The notes under the pieces were generated by a model. The model was not told the origin of the DNA. It saw only the letters and a list, made by a program, of their open reading frames with translations, and searched no databases. Shown here piece by piece: positions 1 to 7,488 of a DNA stretch of 37,771 bases (positions within the stretch are counted from its first letter, which is position 1; every line of letters starts with the position of its first letter). The translations under genes and the position numbers were made by a program. The DNA comes from Caulobacter sp. (GTDB lineage Bacteria > Pseudomonadota > Alphaproteobacteria > Caulobacterales > Caulobacteraceae): NCBI GenBank assembly GCA_017744495.1, contig JAGIBE010000214.1:1-37771 (forward strand), in the 5' to 3' direction.

Positions 1-151
1 CGGCGGGACCTTGTTTCAAGGACTAGAGCCCAGTTCGCGGCGGTTTGCATCCGAAACAGGCGCCTGCGGGCCGCCAGGAGCCCTCGGGGAACCGGCTCGG
101 TCGCCCATGCGCTTTCCCGTCCAGACGATCCTCACGCGGAGACTTCCAGCC

Positions 152-352
152 ATGCGAGTCGACTCCACGGCGATCCGGCAAATCGACTACGAGCCCGAGC
201 ACGGCAAGCTTTTCGTCACGTTCATCGACGGCGACGAATACGTCTATGTCGGCGTGCCGCCGCGAGTGACCGAGGCCTTCGAGCGGGCGCCGTCCAAGGG
301 CCGGTTCTTCCAGCGGATGATCCGCGATCGGTACCCCTACAACCGGGTCTGA
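152..352 (+). CDS. KTSC domain-containing small protein
   Basis: A 66-residue cytoplasmic protein that is essentially one KTSC domain: it opens with VDSTAI, has a beta-rich middle (KLFVTFIDGDEYVYVGVP) and ends with SKGRFFQRMI and RYPYNRV, the usual layout of this family. KTSC domains occur alone or fused to lysyl-tRNA synthetase-like and other proteins, and no firm function is known. The frame is open further upstream, but the residues before this ATG do not look like protein, and the domain begins right at this Met. The gene stands alone just ahead of the cation transporter on the same strand, 35 bp apart. Family assignment is fairly sure; function is unknown. Confidence 0.8.
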   Translation: MRVDSTAIRQIDYEPEHGKLFVTFIDGDEYVYVGVPPRVTEAFERAPSKGRFFQRMIRDRYPYNRV

Positions 353-387
353 CGGAACGGCGCCGTCCCTAACGGCGTTCGGCCCGC

Positions 388-1335
388 ATGGCCGCGACGG
401 GAACCCATAACAGCTCGACCACCGTCGTCTACGCGGCTTTGGCCGGCAATCTCGCCATCGCCGCCACCAAGTTCGTCGCCTTCGCCGTGACCGGCTCGTC
501 GGCCATGCTGACCGAGGCCATTCACTCCAGCGTCGACACCGGCAACCAGGGCCTGCTGCTGCTCGGCCTGACCCGCGCCCGCAAGCCGCCCAGTCAGACC
601 CATCCGTTCGGCTACGGCATGGAGGTCTATTTCTGGGCCTTTGTCGTGGCCCTGCTGATCTTCGCCCTGGGCGGCGCCTTCTCGATCTACGAGGGGATAC
701 TGAAGATCCGCCGGCCCGAACCGATCGAGCGCGCTTGGGTCAATTTCCTGGTCATCGGCCTGGCGGTGCTGTTCGAGGGCGGCTCGTTCCTGGTTGCGTG
801 GAAGGAGTTCAGCGTTCTGCGCAAGGGCGCGCCGTTCCTGCGCGCCATCCGCCGCAGCAAGGACCCGTCGGTCTTCGCCGTCCTGCTGGAGGACGGGGCG
901 GCCTTGGCCGGCCTGGCGATCGCGGCCTTGGGCGTGGCGGGTTCGGCGGTGTTTGGCGTTTCCTGGGCCGACGGCGCCGCCTCCGTGGCGATCGGCGTGC
1001 TGCTCGTGGCGGTGGCGATCTTCCTGGCCAACGAGACCCGCAGCCTGCTGACCGGCGAATCGGCCTCGCCTCGGATCGTCGAGGCGGTGCGCGAGATGCT
1101 GGCCGCCGACCCGCGTGTCGATACCGTCGCCGAGATTCTCAGCATGCATCTGGGTCCCAGCGAAATCCTGCTGGGCGTGACCCTGGACTTCCATGACGAG
1201 CTGACCGCCGGGGAGATCGAGGAGGCCGGCGACGATTTCGCGAGTCGGATCCGAACCATCGATCCGAGGATCACCCGAGTATTCGTGCGGTCCGGACGGG
1301 CGCGGGCGGCCTACGCGCGGCCGCTGGCGACCTGA
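388..1335 (+). CDS. Cation diffusion facilitator (CDF) family transporter
   Basis: A 315-residue inner-membrane protein that should export divalent metal ions in exchange for protons. The N-terminal half holds the transmembrane helices; the stretch TEAIHSSVDTGNQ in the second helix and HPFGYG just after it are typical of one bacterial CDF subgroup. A second polar helix contains LLEDGAALAG, which supplies the acidic residue for the metal site. The last ~85 residues (from about 225) form the soluble CDF C-terminal metal-sensing domain. Helix 2 has His/Asp where zinc-type exporters usually have paired Asp, so the metal (Zn, Fe, Mn, Cd) cannot be called. It ends 3 bp from the convergent acetyltransferase. 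No strong ribosome binding site precedes the ATG. Confidence 0.88.
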   Translation: MAATGTHNSSTTVVYAALAGNLAIAATKFVAFAVTGSSAMLTEAIHSSVDTGNQGLLLLGLTRARKPPSQTHPFGYGMEVYFWAFVVALLIFALGGAFSIYEGILKIRRPEPIERAWVNFLVIGLAVLFEGGSFLVAWKEFSVLRKGAPFLRAIRRSKDPSVFAVLLEDGAALAGLAIAALGVAGSAVFGVSWADGAASVAIGVLLVAVAIFLANETRSLLTGESASPRIVEAVREMLAADPRVDTVAEILSMHLGPSEILLGVTLDFHDELTAGEIEEAGDDFASRIRTIDPRITRVFVRSGRARAAYARPLAT

Positions 1336-1338
1336 GCC

Positions 1339-1884
1339 TCAGGCGCGCCGCGCTTTCCAGTCGGCGGCGCTCTGGCCCCACAGCTCGAGCGCCTTCTCCT
1401 GATAGGGCTCGGGCAGATGGCCCATGCGCAGCAGGCGCGAACCCAGCCGCTGGGCGACCACCTTGGACGGCAGATTGTCCGGGTCGATCGAGTGGATGAC
1501 CTCGTCCCAGCCCAGATGGTCGATGATCCAGTCCATGGCGGCGCCGGCCGCCTCGACGGCGTAGCCTCGGCCGTGGAAGGCCGGGTGCAGGCCCCAGGCC
1601 AGCTCCGTCCCAGGCCAGCCCTCCGGACGCCAGGGGCCGACGCGGCCGATCCAGCGGCCGCTCGCCTTCTCGATCACCGAGAACATGCCGAAGCCGTGCA
1701 GGGCCCAGGAGCCGGTGACGGCCGCCATGGTCCGCCAGGCGGGGCTGCGGGCCATCCGGCCGCCGATGAACCGCGCCGCCTCGGCGTCGGCCATCAGCTC
1801 AGCCCAGCCGTCCAGGTCGCCGGCCACCGGCGGGCGCAGGATCAGGCGTTCGGTCTCGAGGGTCGGGCCGAGGATGGGAGCCAT
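1339..1884 (-). CDS. GNAT family N-acetyltransferase (RimJ/RimL type)
   Basis: A 181-residue cytoplasmic protein of the Acetyltransf_3 group, which moves an acetyl group from acetyl-CoA to an amine, often a protein N-terminus or a small molecule. It opens with TERLILRPP, the usual first strand of this group, and has the acetyl-CoA loop in the form HGRGYAVEA followed by a helix, then NLPSKVVAQRLG, the conserved Asn-Ser region of motif B. It starts 10 bp after the stop of mtgA on the same strand, so the two are probably co-transcribed. The substrate cannot be read from the sequence. Confidence 0.88.
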   Translation of the reverse strand: MAPILGPTLETERLILRPPVAGDLDGWAELMADAEAARFIGGRMARSPAWRTMAAVTGSWALHGFGMFSVIEKASGRWIGRVGPWRPEGWPGTELAWGLHPAFHGRGYAVEAAGAAMDWIIDHLGWDEVIHSIDPDNLPSKVVAQRLGSRLLRMGHLPEPYQEKALELWGQSAADWKARRA

Positions 1885-1894
1885 GGACGTTTTC

Positions 1895-2572
1895 CTAAGC
1901 CACGCAGGCCGCCAAGCCGTCGCGGCGCACCGCGCCCGAGGCCTTGCCGATCCGGCTCGAGCGCTTCTTGACGTAGCGCCCCGGATTAACCGCCTTCCAC
2001 TTCAGCGGGCTGGGCAGGATCGCCGCCAGCCGCGAGGCCTGCTGCGGGGTCAGCCGATCAGCCCCGACCTTGAAATAGGCCTGGGACGCGGCCTCCGCGC
2101 CGTAGAGGCCCGGGCCGTATTCGATGGAGTTCAGATAAACCTCCATGATCCGCTTCTTGCCCCAGAAGGTCTCGATCAGCACCGTGAACCACGCTTCCAG
2201 CCCTTTGCGGAAATAGGAACGGCCTTGCCACAGGAAGACGTTCTTGGCGGTCTGCTGGCTGATCGTCGAACCGCCGCGGATCTTCTTACCCTTCTCGTTG
2301 TTCTCGTAGGCCTTCTGCAAGGCGTCAAAGTCGAAGCCGTGATGGTCGCAGAACCGGGCGTCCTCGGCGGCGATCAGGGCGCGGGGCAGGGCGGGGGAGA
2401 CCTGGTCGATCGGCCGCCACTTGTGGTTCCAGCCCTTACCCTCGGTCAGCCGGATGACCATCAGCGGCGTCGCCGGCGGCGGCACGAAGCGATAGAGGAT
2501 CACCGTCAGCACCGGTCCGGCGACCAGCACGATGAACAGCGCCACCAGGATGTTACGCAGCAGAACCTTCAC
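1895..2572 (-). CDS. mtgA: Monofunctional biosynthetic peptidoglycan transglycosylase MtgA
   Basis: A 225-residue inner-membrane enzyme that polymerises lipid II into glycan strands. There is one N-terminal membrane helix ([23 protein letters not shown]), then a glycosyltransferase 51 domain. Family motifs are clear: [14 protein letters not shown] with the catalytic Glu, [12 protein letters not shown], the second catalytic Glu in [13 protein letters not shown], and [13 protein letters not shown]. There is no transpeptidase domain, which separates it from class A PBPs. The GTG start gives the usual length and puts the membrane helix at the N-terminus. An upstream in-frame extension is open but looks non-coding. 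A TTG nine residues upstream is an alternative. The likely partner in transcription is the acetyltransferase downstream. Confidence 0.92.
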   Translation of the reverse strand: MKVLLRNILVALFIVLVAGPVLTVILYRFVPPPATPLMVIRLTEGKGWNHKWRPIDQVSPALPRALIAAEDARFCDHHGFDFDALQKAYENNEKGKKIRGGSTISQQTAKNVFLWQGRSYFRKGLEAWFTVLIETFWGKKRIMEVYLNSIEYGPGLYGAEAASQAYFKVGADRLTPQQASRLAAILPSPLKWKAVNPGRYVKKRSSRIGKASGAVRRDGLAACVA

Positions 2573-2595
2573 TCGTCGCCCCAACCCGTCTTCAT
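2569..2595 (-). other. Possible 8-codon leader ORF overlapping the mtgA start
   Basis: On the minus strand an ATG at 2595 opens MKTGWGDE, and its TGA stop overlaps the GTG start of mtgA as GTGA. The preceding bases (CAAGGCAAGC) give a weak ribosome binding site. Translation of this leader could feed ribosomes to the GTG start by stop-start coupling. This rests only on the arrangement; it may be chance. Confidence 0.25.
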
Positions 2596-2602
2596 GCTTG
2601 CC

Positions 2603-2628
2603 TTGACGTTGCGACCGGATGCTAACCA
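2603..2628 (+). promoter_or_regulatory. Putative housekeeping promoter for the nitroreductase
   Basis: TTGACG at 2603-2608 is followed after 12 bases by GCTAACC from 2621, matching the -35 and the GCTA part of the -10 of the Caulobacter housekeeping consensus (TTGACGS, 10-14 bases, GCTANAWC). It lies 55 bp before the nitroreductase ATG in the gap shared with divergent mtgA. Confidence 0.45.
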
Positions 2629-2681
2629 AGCCGGGATCGTCTGTCGCGGGGCATAGCCGCGCATCTCTTAGCGAGGCCTTG

Positions 2682-3362
2682 ATGAGCCAGTTCGACACCG
2701 TCTCCAAAGCCGTCGAGCGCCGGATGTCGGTCCGCGCCTTCAGGCCCGATCCCGTGCCGGGCCCGGTGGTGCGCGAGCTGATCGAGGCCGCCGCCCGCGC
2801 CCCGTCGGGCGGGAATCTCCAGCCCTGGTTGGTTCACGCCCTTGCCGGCCAAGACCTGGCCGACCTCAAGGCCCAGGTCGCCGCCCGGCTGATGGACCGC
2901 GACGAGCCCGAATACCACGTCTATCCGCCCAACCTGTGGGAGCCGCTGCGCACCCGCCGCTACCAGGTGGGCGAGGACCTCTATGCGTCGCTGAACATCC
3001 CCCGCGAGGACAAGCTGGGCCGCCTGCAGCAGTTCGCCAAGAACGCCGAATTCTTCGGCGCGCCCGCCGCCCTGTTCTTCTCGGTGCACCGTGACTGCGG
3101 CCCGCCGCAGTGGTCGGACCTGGGCATGTACATCCAGACCTTCATGCTGCTGGCCGTCGAGCGCGGGCTGGACAGCTGCGCCCAGGAGTTCTGGTCGGCC
3201 TACGGCAAGTTGATCCACGGCTTCCTGGGCCTGCCCGAGGACCACATGCTGTTCTGCGGCCTGGCCCTGGGTTACCGCGACGAGGCCGCGCCGGTGAACG
3301 GCTGGCGTTCCCGCCGCGCGTCGTTCGACGAATGGGCGACGATGCGAGGGTTCGAGGACTAG
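2682..3362 (+). CDS. Nitroreductase family protein (FMN-dependent)
   Basis: A 226-residue cytoplasmic flavoprotein of the nitroreductase superfamily, expected to reduce nitro or quinone compounds with NAD(P)H. The N-terminal RRMSVRAF is the FMN phosphate-binding motif, [10 protein letters not shown] is the conserved second FMN contact, and [23 protein letters not shown] is the core helix of the dimer interface. LALGY near the C-terminus is also typical. The ATG at 2682 puts the RRMSVRAF motif at the usual distance from the start. The AraC-type regulator starts 56 bp downstream on the same strand. The natural substrate is not evident. Confidence 0.88.
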   Translation: MSQFDTVSKAVERRMSVRAFRPDPVPGPVVRELIEAAARAPSGGNLQPWLVHALAGQDLADLKAQVAARLMDRDEPEYHVYPPNLWEPLRTRRYQVGEDLYASLNIPREDKLGRLQQFAKNAEFFGAPAALFFSVHRDCGPPQWSDLGMYIQTFMLLAVERGLDSCAQEFWSAYGKLIHGFLGLPEDHMLFCGLALGYRDEAAPVNGWRSRRASFDEWATMRGFED

Positions 3363-3365
3363 GCC

Positions 3366-3382
3366 ATAACCTCGGAGGTTAT
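3366..3382 (+). promoter_or_regulatory. Perfect dyad, candidate operator of the AraC-type gene
   Basis: ATAACCT and AGGTTAT form an exact 7-bp inverted repeat separated by CGG. It begins 4 bp after the nitroreductase stop and ends 7 bp before a TTGACC -35-like hexamer. That position suits a dimeric regulator acting on the promoter of the downstream gene. It lacks the T-run of an intrinsic terminator. Confidence 0.45.
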
Positions 3383-3389
3383 TGTCGCC

Positions 3390-3413
3390 TTGACCCGCCG
3401 GGTCGATGCTCGC
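3390..3413 (+). promoter_or_regulatory. Putative promoter of the AraC-type regulator
   Basis: TTGACC at 3390-3395 and GCTCGC at 3408-3413, 12 bases apart, resemble the Caulobacter housekeeping pattern. The -10-like element ends 5 bp before the ATG at 3419, so a transcript from here would have almost no leader. Confidence 0.35.
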
Positions 3414-3418
3414 GGGCC

Positions 3419-4249
3419 ATGAACGAGCTCAGCGTCATTCCGCTCCTGCAGACCCGGTCGATCGGCGTCCGCGACGTGGCTTGTAACGGCGCGTGTAGGC
3501 ATCGGAGCCCCAGCGAGTGCGCGGCCTCCACCCACCTCGTCTTTCCCTATCGCGGCGCCTATGTCCGGCATGTCGGAGGCCAGGAAGCAGTGGCCGAGGC
3601 CAACCAGGTGGTGTTCTTCAACCGCGACCAGGAATACGCCGTCAGCCACCCGGTGGGCGGCGGCGACGCCTGCCTGTCGGTGTCGATCGACGACGCCCTG
3701 CTGGCCGAGCTGTCTCCCACCGACCAGCTGGAGGACGGCGGCCCGCCGGTGTTCCGCGACCAGGCGCGCGCCCTGGACCCCGAGTCCCAGGCCCTGGCCG
3801 CCCGGCTGCGTCACGGCCTGTCGCGGGGCGCTTTCGAGCCGCTGCGGGCGGAGACCCTGATCCTTGACCTGGTCCGTCGCGTCCTGGGCGACCGGGCTTC
3901 GCGAGCCCGGGCGGTCAGCTACGGCCGGCGCAAGCTGGCCGACCGCGCCAAGCTGGTGCTGGCTTCCGATCCGGCCCGCCGCTGGACGCTGGCCCAGGTC
4001 GCCGACGAGGTCGGCGTCTCGCCCGTCTACCTGACCCAGGTCTTCGCCCAGGTCGAAGGCGCGCCCCTCTATCGCTACCAGCTGCGGCTGCGCCTGGCCC
4101 GCGCTCTGGATTTGCTGACCGACTGCGAGGACCTGACCGCCCTGGCCCTCGATCTCGGCTTTTCCAGCCACAGCCATTTCACGGCGGCGTTCCGAGGTCT
4201 CTACGGACGGCCGCCGGGCGATTTCCAGCGGACCGTGGGCCACGCCTAA
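3419..4249 (+). CDS. AraC family transcriptional regulator
   Basis: A 276-residue DNA-binding protein. Residues ~1-165 form an N-terminal cupin-like sensory domain (for example FPYRGAYVRHVGGQEAVAEA and VVFFNRDQEYAVSHP). Residues ~175-276 hold two helix-turn-helix units: WTLAQVADEVGVSPVYLTQVF, then DLTALALDLGFSSHSHFTAAF ending with GRPPGDFQR, the classic AraC signature. The gene follows the nitroreductase and converges on the DUF4198 gene with a 4-bp overlap. The dyad just upstream suggests self-regulation or control by another dimer. The inducer is unknown; the nitroreductase or the DUF4331/DUF4198 pair are the nearest possible targets. Confidence 0.88.
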   Translation: MNELSVIPLLQTRSIGVRDVACNGACRHRSPSECAASTHLVFPYRGAYVRHVGGQEAVAEANQVVFFNRDQEYAVSHPVGGGDACLSVSIDDALLAELSPTDQLEDGGPPVFRDQARALDPESQALAARLRHGLSRGAFEPLRAETLILDLVRRVLGDRASRARAVSYGRRKLADRAKLVLASDPARRWTLAQVADEVGVSPVYLTQVFAQVEGAPLYRYQLRLRLARALDLLTDCEDLTALALDLGFSSHSHFTAAFRGLYGRPPGDFQRTVGHA

Positions 4250-5073
4250 TCCGGGAACCCGAAGCTGAGGCTGGAGAACACGGTCTCGAAGTCGACGCCC
4301 TCGTCCTCCAGCGGCCTCGTCCAGACCACGTCCATCATCCAAGCTCCGTGGCTGGGCATGGCGAAGGCGGCGCGACCTTCGGCGTCGGTGCGGCGCTGCT
4401 CCAGGGGCGCGGCGTCGTGGGCGAGGTCGGTGATCTTGACCAGCGCCCCCGCCAGCGGTCGGCCTTCATAGAGCACCCGCACCGGCAGGCTCGCGGGACG
4501 CGGCGCGGCGTAGGGACTGACCTCGGGCACGATCTCCAGACTCAGGCCCACCGGCCGGGTGACGACCGCCTGCTCCCCGCCCGCCCCGACCTGGATCAGC
4601 GCCTTGGTTTGGCGGCTGTAGCGTTCCGACGCGTCGATGGCCTGCAGGCCCTTCGCCGCGCGGGTCTCCAGGGCCGGGGTCAGGCCCTCCTCTTCGGCAT
4701 AGGCGTTGAAGCGCGCCGCCGACTGGTGGCTCTGGGCCGCGGCGTCGCTGCGTAGGGTCACGACATAGGCCCCGGGGCGCGGGAAGGTCAGCGCGCCGTC
4801 GGCCGCCGTGTCGCCCAGGGTGAGAGACGGGCGTAGGTCGCGTTCGCCGTCCGGCGAGGTCGCGTCGAACCGCAGCACGCGGCGCAGCGGCAGCTGCGAA
4901 CGCTGGCGCTCGGGGCCCGTGCCGACCTGCAGGGTCATCGGGGTGGTCGCGCCGGCCGGCAGCCAGAAGCGCTCCGGCTGGATCCAGAACTCGTGGGCCG
5001 AGGCGGCCTGGGCGGCGCCCGCCAGAACGCCGGCCGCCAGCAGGGCGCGAAGGTGAATGACGGACATGCTCAA
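4246..5073 (-). CDS. Secreted DUF4198-like protein
   Basis: A 275-residue exported protein with a Sec signal peptide (cut likely after AQAASA) and then HEFWIQPERFWLPAG, the conserved opening of DUF4198 proteins, which keep this His-Glu-Phe-Trp at the mature N-terminus. The rest alternates short beta strands, ending with a transthyretin-like section (residues ~195-265: RVLYEGRPLAGALVKITD, DAEGRAAFAMPSHGAWMMDV). DUF4198 proteins are often linked to nickel, cobalt or copper uptake, but the mechanism is not settled. It overlaps the upstream DUF4331 gene by 4 bp, so the two form an operon and probably act together in the periplasm. Confidence 0.75.
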   Translation of the reverse strand: MSMSVIHLRALLAAGVLAGAAQAASAHEFWIQPERFWLPAGATTPMTLQVGTGPERQRSQLPLRRVLRFDATSPDGERDLRPSLTLGDTAADGALTFPRPGAYVVTLRSDAAAQSHQSAARFNAYAEEEGLTPALETRAAKGLQAIDASERYSRQTKALIQVGAGGEQAVVTRPVGLSLEIVPEVSPYAAPRPASLPVRVLYEGRPLAGALVKITDLAHDAAPLEQRRTDAEGRAAFAMPSHGAWMMDVVWTRPLEDEGVDFETVFSSLSFGFPD

Positions 5074-6296
5074 GGCTCCTTGCGCGGCGCGTAGGCGGGA
5101 CCGTCGGGCGCGGCCAGGAAGGGGAAGGCGGTGTCGGAATGGACGTGGTCGTCGTGGTCGACGCCGTCGTCGATCCCCGTCGTGCGGCCGGTGGCCAGCA
5201 GCGAGCGGTAGACGTCCACCGCGTCATAGTTCGGCGTGCGGCCGCCGCAGTCGCCGACGAGGTCGCGGCGGCCGGCCAGGGCGGCCAGCTCCACGGCGAA
5301 CAGGGTCGTGCAGCGCGTCCCGGCGCTGTCGATCCACAGCCGGTCGTCGGCCAGCAGGACCGCCAGGGTCAGGTAGCGCGACATCCCCGCCGAACGGTCG
5401 GCCAGCAGGGCGTTGCCGCATGCGCCGTCGAAGGCGTCGTAGAGACCCAGGGTCTTCTCGATCTCGGGCACGAAGGCGTCGGCGGTGGCGGGCGTGGCGT
5501 GGTTGTAGGCCTCTTTCAGGGCGTCGCTGACCGCCTCGGGCTCGAGGGTGGCCAGGAGGGCGTTGCCGGTCAGGGGGCGGCCCATGCGGTCGATGCGGCC
5601 CTTGGGCCCGACCGTCTCGCCCCAGACCGCCAGCATCTTGCCGCCGTGCGAGACGGCGGGCAGGTCGATGGAGATGACCAGCGAGGCCGGGGTCCAGCCC
5701 GCCAGCAGGTTCTGGGCTGGTCCGCCCCGCGTGTGGCGCCAGCGGTCGAGGATCCCCGCCGAGGTCGCCTTGTCGAACGGCGGACAGCCGGCCTCGTCCA
5801 GCGCCGCGCCCGCCTTCAGCGCCGCGGCGGCGAAGTCGTAGGCCTCGCGCGTGCCCTTGACGTTGTTGAAAAACGGATCGTCCCGCAGGCCGGCGAAGAC
5901 GCGGAAGCGGTGGCGCTGCGAGACAAGGCCCTCTGGACGGCTGGCGTCGCCCTCGACCGTGTCGTCGCCCGCCTCGCAGCGGACATCCGGACCGGCGAAC
6001 CGGCACGAGATCGTCGTCGTCGCGCGGGTCGGGCCAAAGCGCGGGCCGCTGTCGATGTGGAAGACATAGGCCAGGTCCTTGGAGAACCCGTGGCCGACGA
6101 TCGCCATCACCAGGTTCAGCTTGCCCGGCGTGGTCCAGGCGAAGATGTCGCCGATGTCGGCCCGGGGATCGGCGATGACGCTGGGCGTGTCCAGGTGATC
6201 GGACGCCCGCGCCGGGCCGGCGGCGGCGAGCAGCAGGCTCGCTGCACTCCCGAGGCCGGCCGCCAGCGCGCGGCGGGTCTTGCGTGTCGAGGTCAT
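5070..6296 (-). CDS. Secreted DUF4331-like protein
   Basis: A 408-residue exported protein with a long twin-Arg/Sec-like leader (RKTRRALAAGLGSAASLLLA, cut near ARASDH). The mature part starts SDHLDTPSVIADPRADIGDIFAWTTPG, matching the DUF4331 pattern in which a short histidine motif is followed by an aspartate-rich repeat and a beta-propeller-like fold. Pairs of Cys (CRF with VRCEAG; GTRCTT with GDCGG) suggest disulfides. The tail contains DDGVDHDDHVHSD, a run of Asp and His that looks metal-binding. It leads a two-gene operon with the DUF4198 gene. A perfect hairpin covers its ribosome binding site. The biochemical role of DUF4331 is unknown. Confidence 0.72.
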   Translation of the reverse strand: MTSTRKTRRALAAGLGSAASLLLAAAGPARASDHLDTPSVIADPRADIGDIFAWTTPGKLNLVMAIVGHGFSKDLAYVFHIDSGPRFGPTRATTTISCRFAGPDVRCEAGDDTVEGDASRPEGLVSQRHRFRVFAGLRDDPFFNNVKGTREAYDFAAAALKAGAALDEAGCPPFDKATSAGILDRWRHTRGGPAQNLLAGWTPASLVISIDLPAVSHGGKMLAVWGETVGPKGRIDRMGRPLTGNALLATLEPEAVSDALKEAYNHATPATADAFVPEIEKTLGLYDAFDGACGNALLADRSAGMSRYLTLAVLLADDRLWIDSAGTRCTTLFAVELAALAGRRDLVGDCGGRTPNYDAVDVYRSLLATGRTTGIDDGVDHDDHVHSDTAFPFLAAPDGPAYAPRKEP

Positions 6297-6301
6297 GCGT
6301 T

Positions 6302-6322
6302 GGCTCCAGTCGAAGTGGAGCC
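6302..6322 (-). promoter_or_regulatory. Hairpin burying the ribosome binding site of the DUF4331 gene
   Basis: Read on the minus strand, GGCTCCA and TGGAGCC form a perfect 7-bp stem around a 7-base loop (CTTCGAC). The second arm contains GGAG, seven bases before the ATG at 6296, so the Shine-Dalgarno sequence lies inside the stem. There is no T-run, so this is not a terminator. It could restrict translation until opened by heat, a protein or an RNA, or it could be a DNA operator. Confidence 0.5.
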
Positions 6323-6389
6323 GCAGAAGGCCTTGGAACCGAGGTCCGCCGCTGTCGAAATCTTTAGTGATCTTGTAGGGGAGCCTTCC

Positions 6390-7415
6390 TCACAGGAAAC
6401 TCTCCCCCGGCTCCAGCCGGTCTTGCCGCGTCCCGTCGCACAGGGCGTAGCTGAAGCCCTTCTGGATCGCCCAGGCGCCGACCCGACCCTGCTTGTCGAG
6501 GGCCAGGAAGCCCACCTGCAGGTCCTTGGCGTTCGGCTTCTTCTTCAGGATGCGGGCGACGGCCTCCTTGCAGGCGTCCTGGGGCGAGCGGCCCTGGCGC
6601 ATCAGTTCCACGACCAGGAACGAGCCGACGTTGCGGATCACCTCCTCGCCGACCCCGGTGGAGGTGGCCGCCCCGACCTCGTTGTCGACATAGAGGCCGG
6701 CCCCGACGATGGGCGAATCGCCGACCCTGCCGCGCAGCTTCCAGGCCATGCCGCTGGTGGTGCAGGCGCCCGATAGGTTGCCGGCGGCGTCCAGGGCCAG
6801 CATGCCGAGGGTGTCGTGATTACCCGCCCCGCCGGGCGTGCCCAGCCGGCCGGACGTCTTGCCGTAGTCGCCGACCTCGCTGTTGGCCTTGGGCGCGTAC
6901 CTGGCCTCCTTTTTCCAGGCCTCCCAGGCGGCGCGGGACTCCGGGGTCAGCAGCTCCTCGCGCGGGAAGCCCTGCTCCTGGGCGAACTGCAGGGCGCCGG
7001 CCCCGACCAGCAGGACGTGCGGGGTCTTCTCCATCACCGCCCGGGCCACCGAGATCGGGTGGGCGATTTGTTCCAGGGCAGCGACCGCGCCGCAGCCGCC
7101 GTGCTCGTCCATGATCGAGGCGTCCAGCGAGACGTGGCCGTCACGGTCGGGATAGCCGGCCCGGCCGACGCTGTGGTTCTTCAGGTCCTGCTCGGGGATG
7201 CGGGCCCCGGCCTCGACGGCGTCCAGCGCCCGGCCGCCCTTGTTCAGGATCGCCCAGGCCGCCTGGTTGGCGGGCACGCCGAAGTCCCAGGTCGAGACCA
7301 CGCAGGGCCTTGTCAGCTGGATCCCGCTGGACGCTCCGGCCGCCGAGGCCGCCCCGCCGCCCATCATTCCCGATCCGATGAGCGAGGCGCCGATCAGGCC
7401 TCTACGATTCAGCAT
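6390..7415 (-). CDS. N4-(beta-N-acetylglucosaminyl)-L-asparaginase (glycosylasparaginase)
   Basis: A 341-residue N-terminal-nucleophile hydrolase that splits the bond between N-acetylglucosamine and asparagine, the last step in breaking down N-linked glycoproteins. The precursor should cleave itself between Asp201 and Thr202 in GNHDTLGM, making Thr202 the nucleophile. GRVGDSPIVGAGLYVDN and GAATSTGVGEE match lysosomal glycosylasparaginase more closely than plant-type isoaspartyl peptidase. The N-terminus NRRGLIGASLIGSGMMGG looks like a Tat signal, so it is probably exported. The start is set by the signal; a longer in-frame extension runs through the divergent cutC gene and is not credible. 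CutC lies divergently 73 bp away. Confidence 0.87.
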   Translation of the reverse strand: MLNRRGLIGASLIGSGMMGGGAASAAGASSGIQLTRPCVVSTWDFGVPANQAAWAILNKGGRALDAVEAGARIPEQDLKNHSVGRAGYPDRDGHVSLDASIMDEHGGCGAVAALEQIAHPISVARAVMEKTPHVLLVGAGALQFAQEQGFPREELLTPESRAAWEAWKKEARYAPKANSEVGDYGKTSGRLGTPGGAGNHDTLGMLALDAAGNLSGACTTSGMAWKLRGRVGDSPIVGAGLYVDNEVGAATSTGVGEEVIRNVGSFLVVELMRQGRSPQDACKEAVARILKKKPNAKDLQVGFLALDKQGRVGAWAIQKGFSYALCDGTRQDRLEPGESFL

Positions 7416-7488
7416 GGGCACGCTCCCCCGAATGGCGCCAAAAGAACGGCGGTCACGAATCCGTACCACGAGCCTGGAAGCCGCCAAG

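Noticed and set aside
1-151. Gene fragment at the left edge
   Set aside because: Frames are open, but no residues look conserved and no stop or start fits a known protein end; I see nothing to call in it.
5139-6776. 545-codon plus-strand frame
   Set aside because: Antisense to the DUF4331 and glycosylasparaginase genes; the product is Val-Gly-Arg-Gln-rich without motifs.
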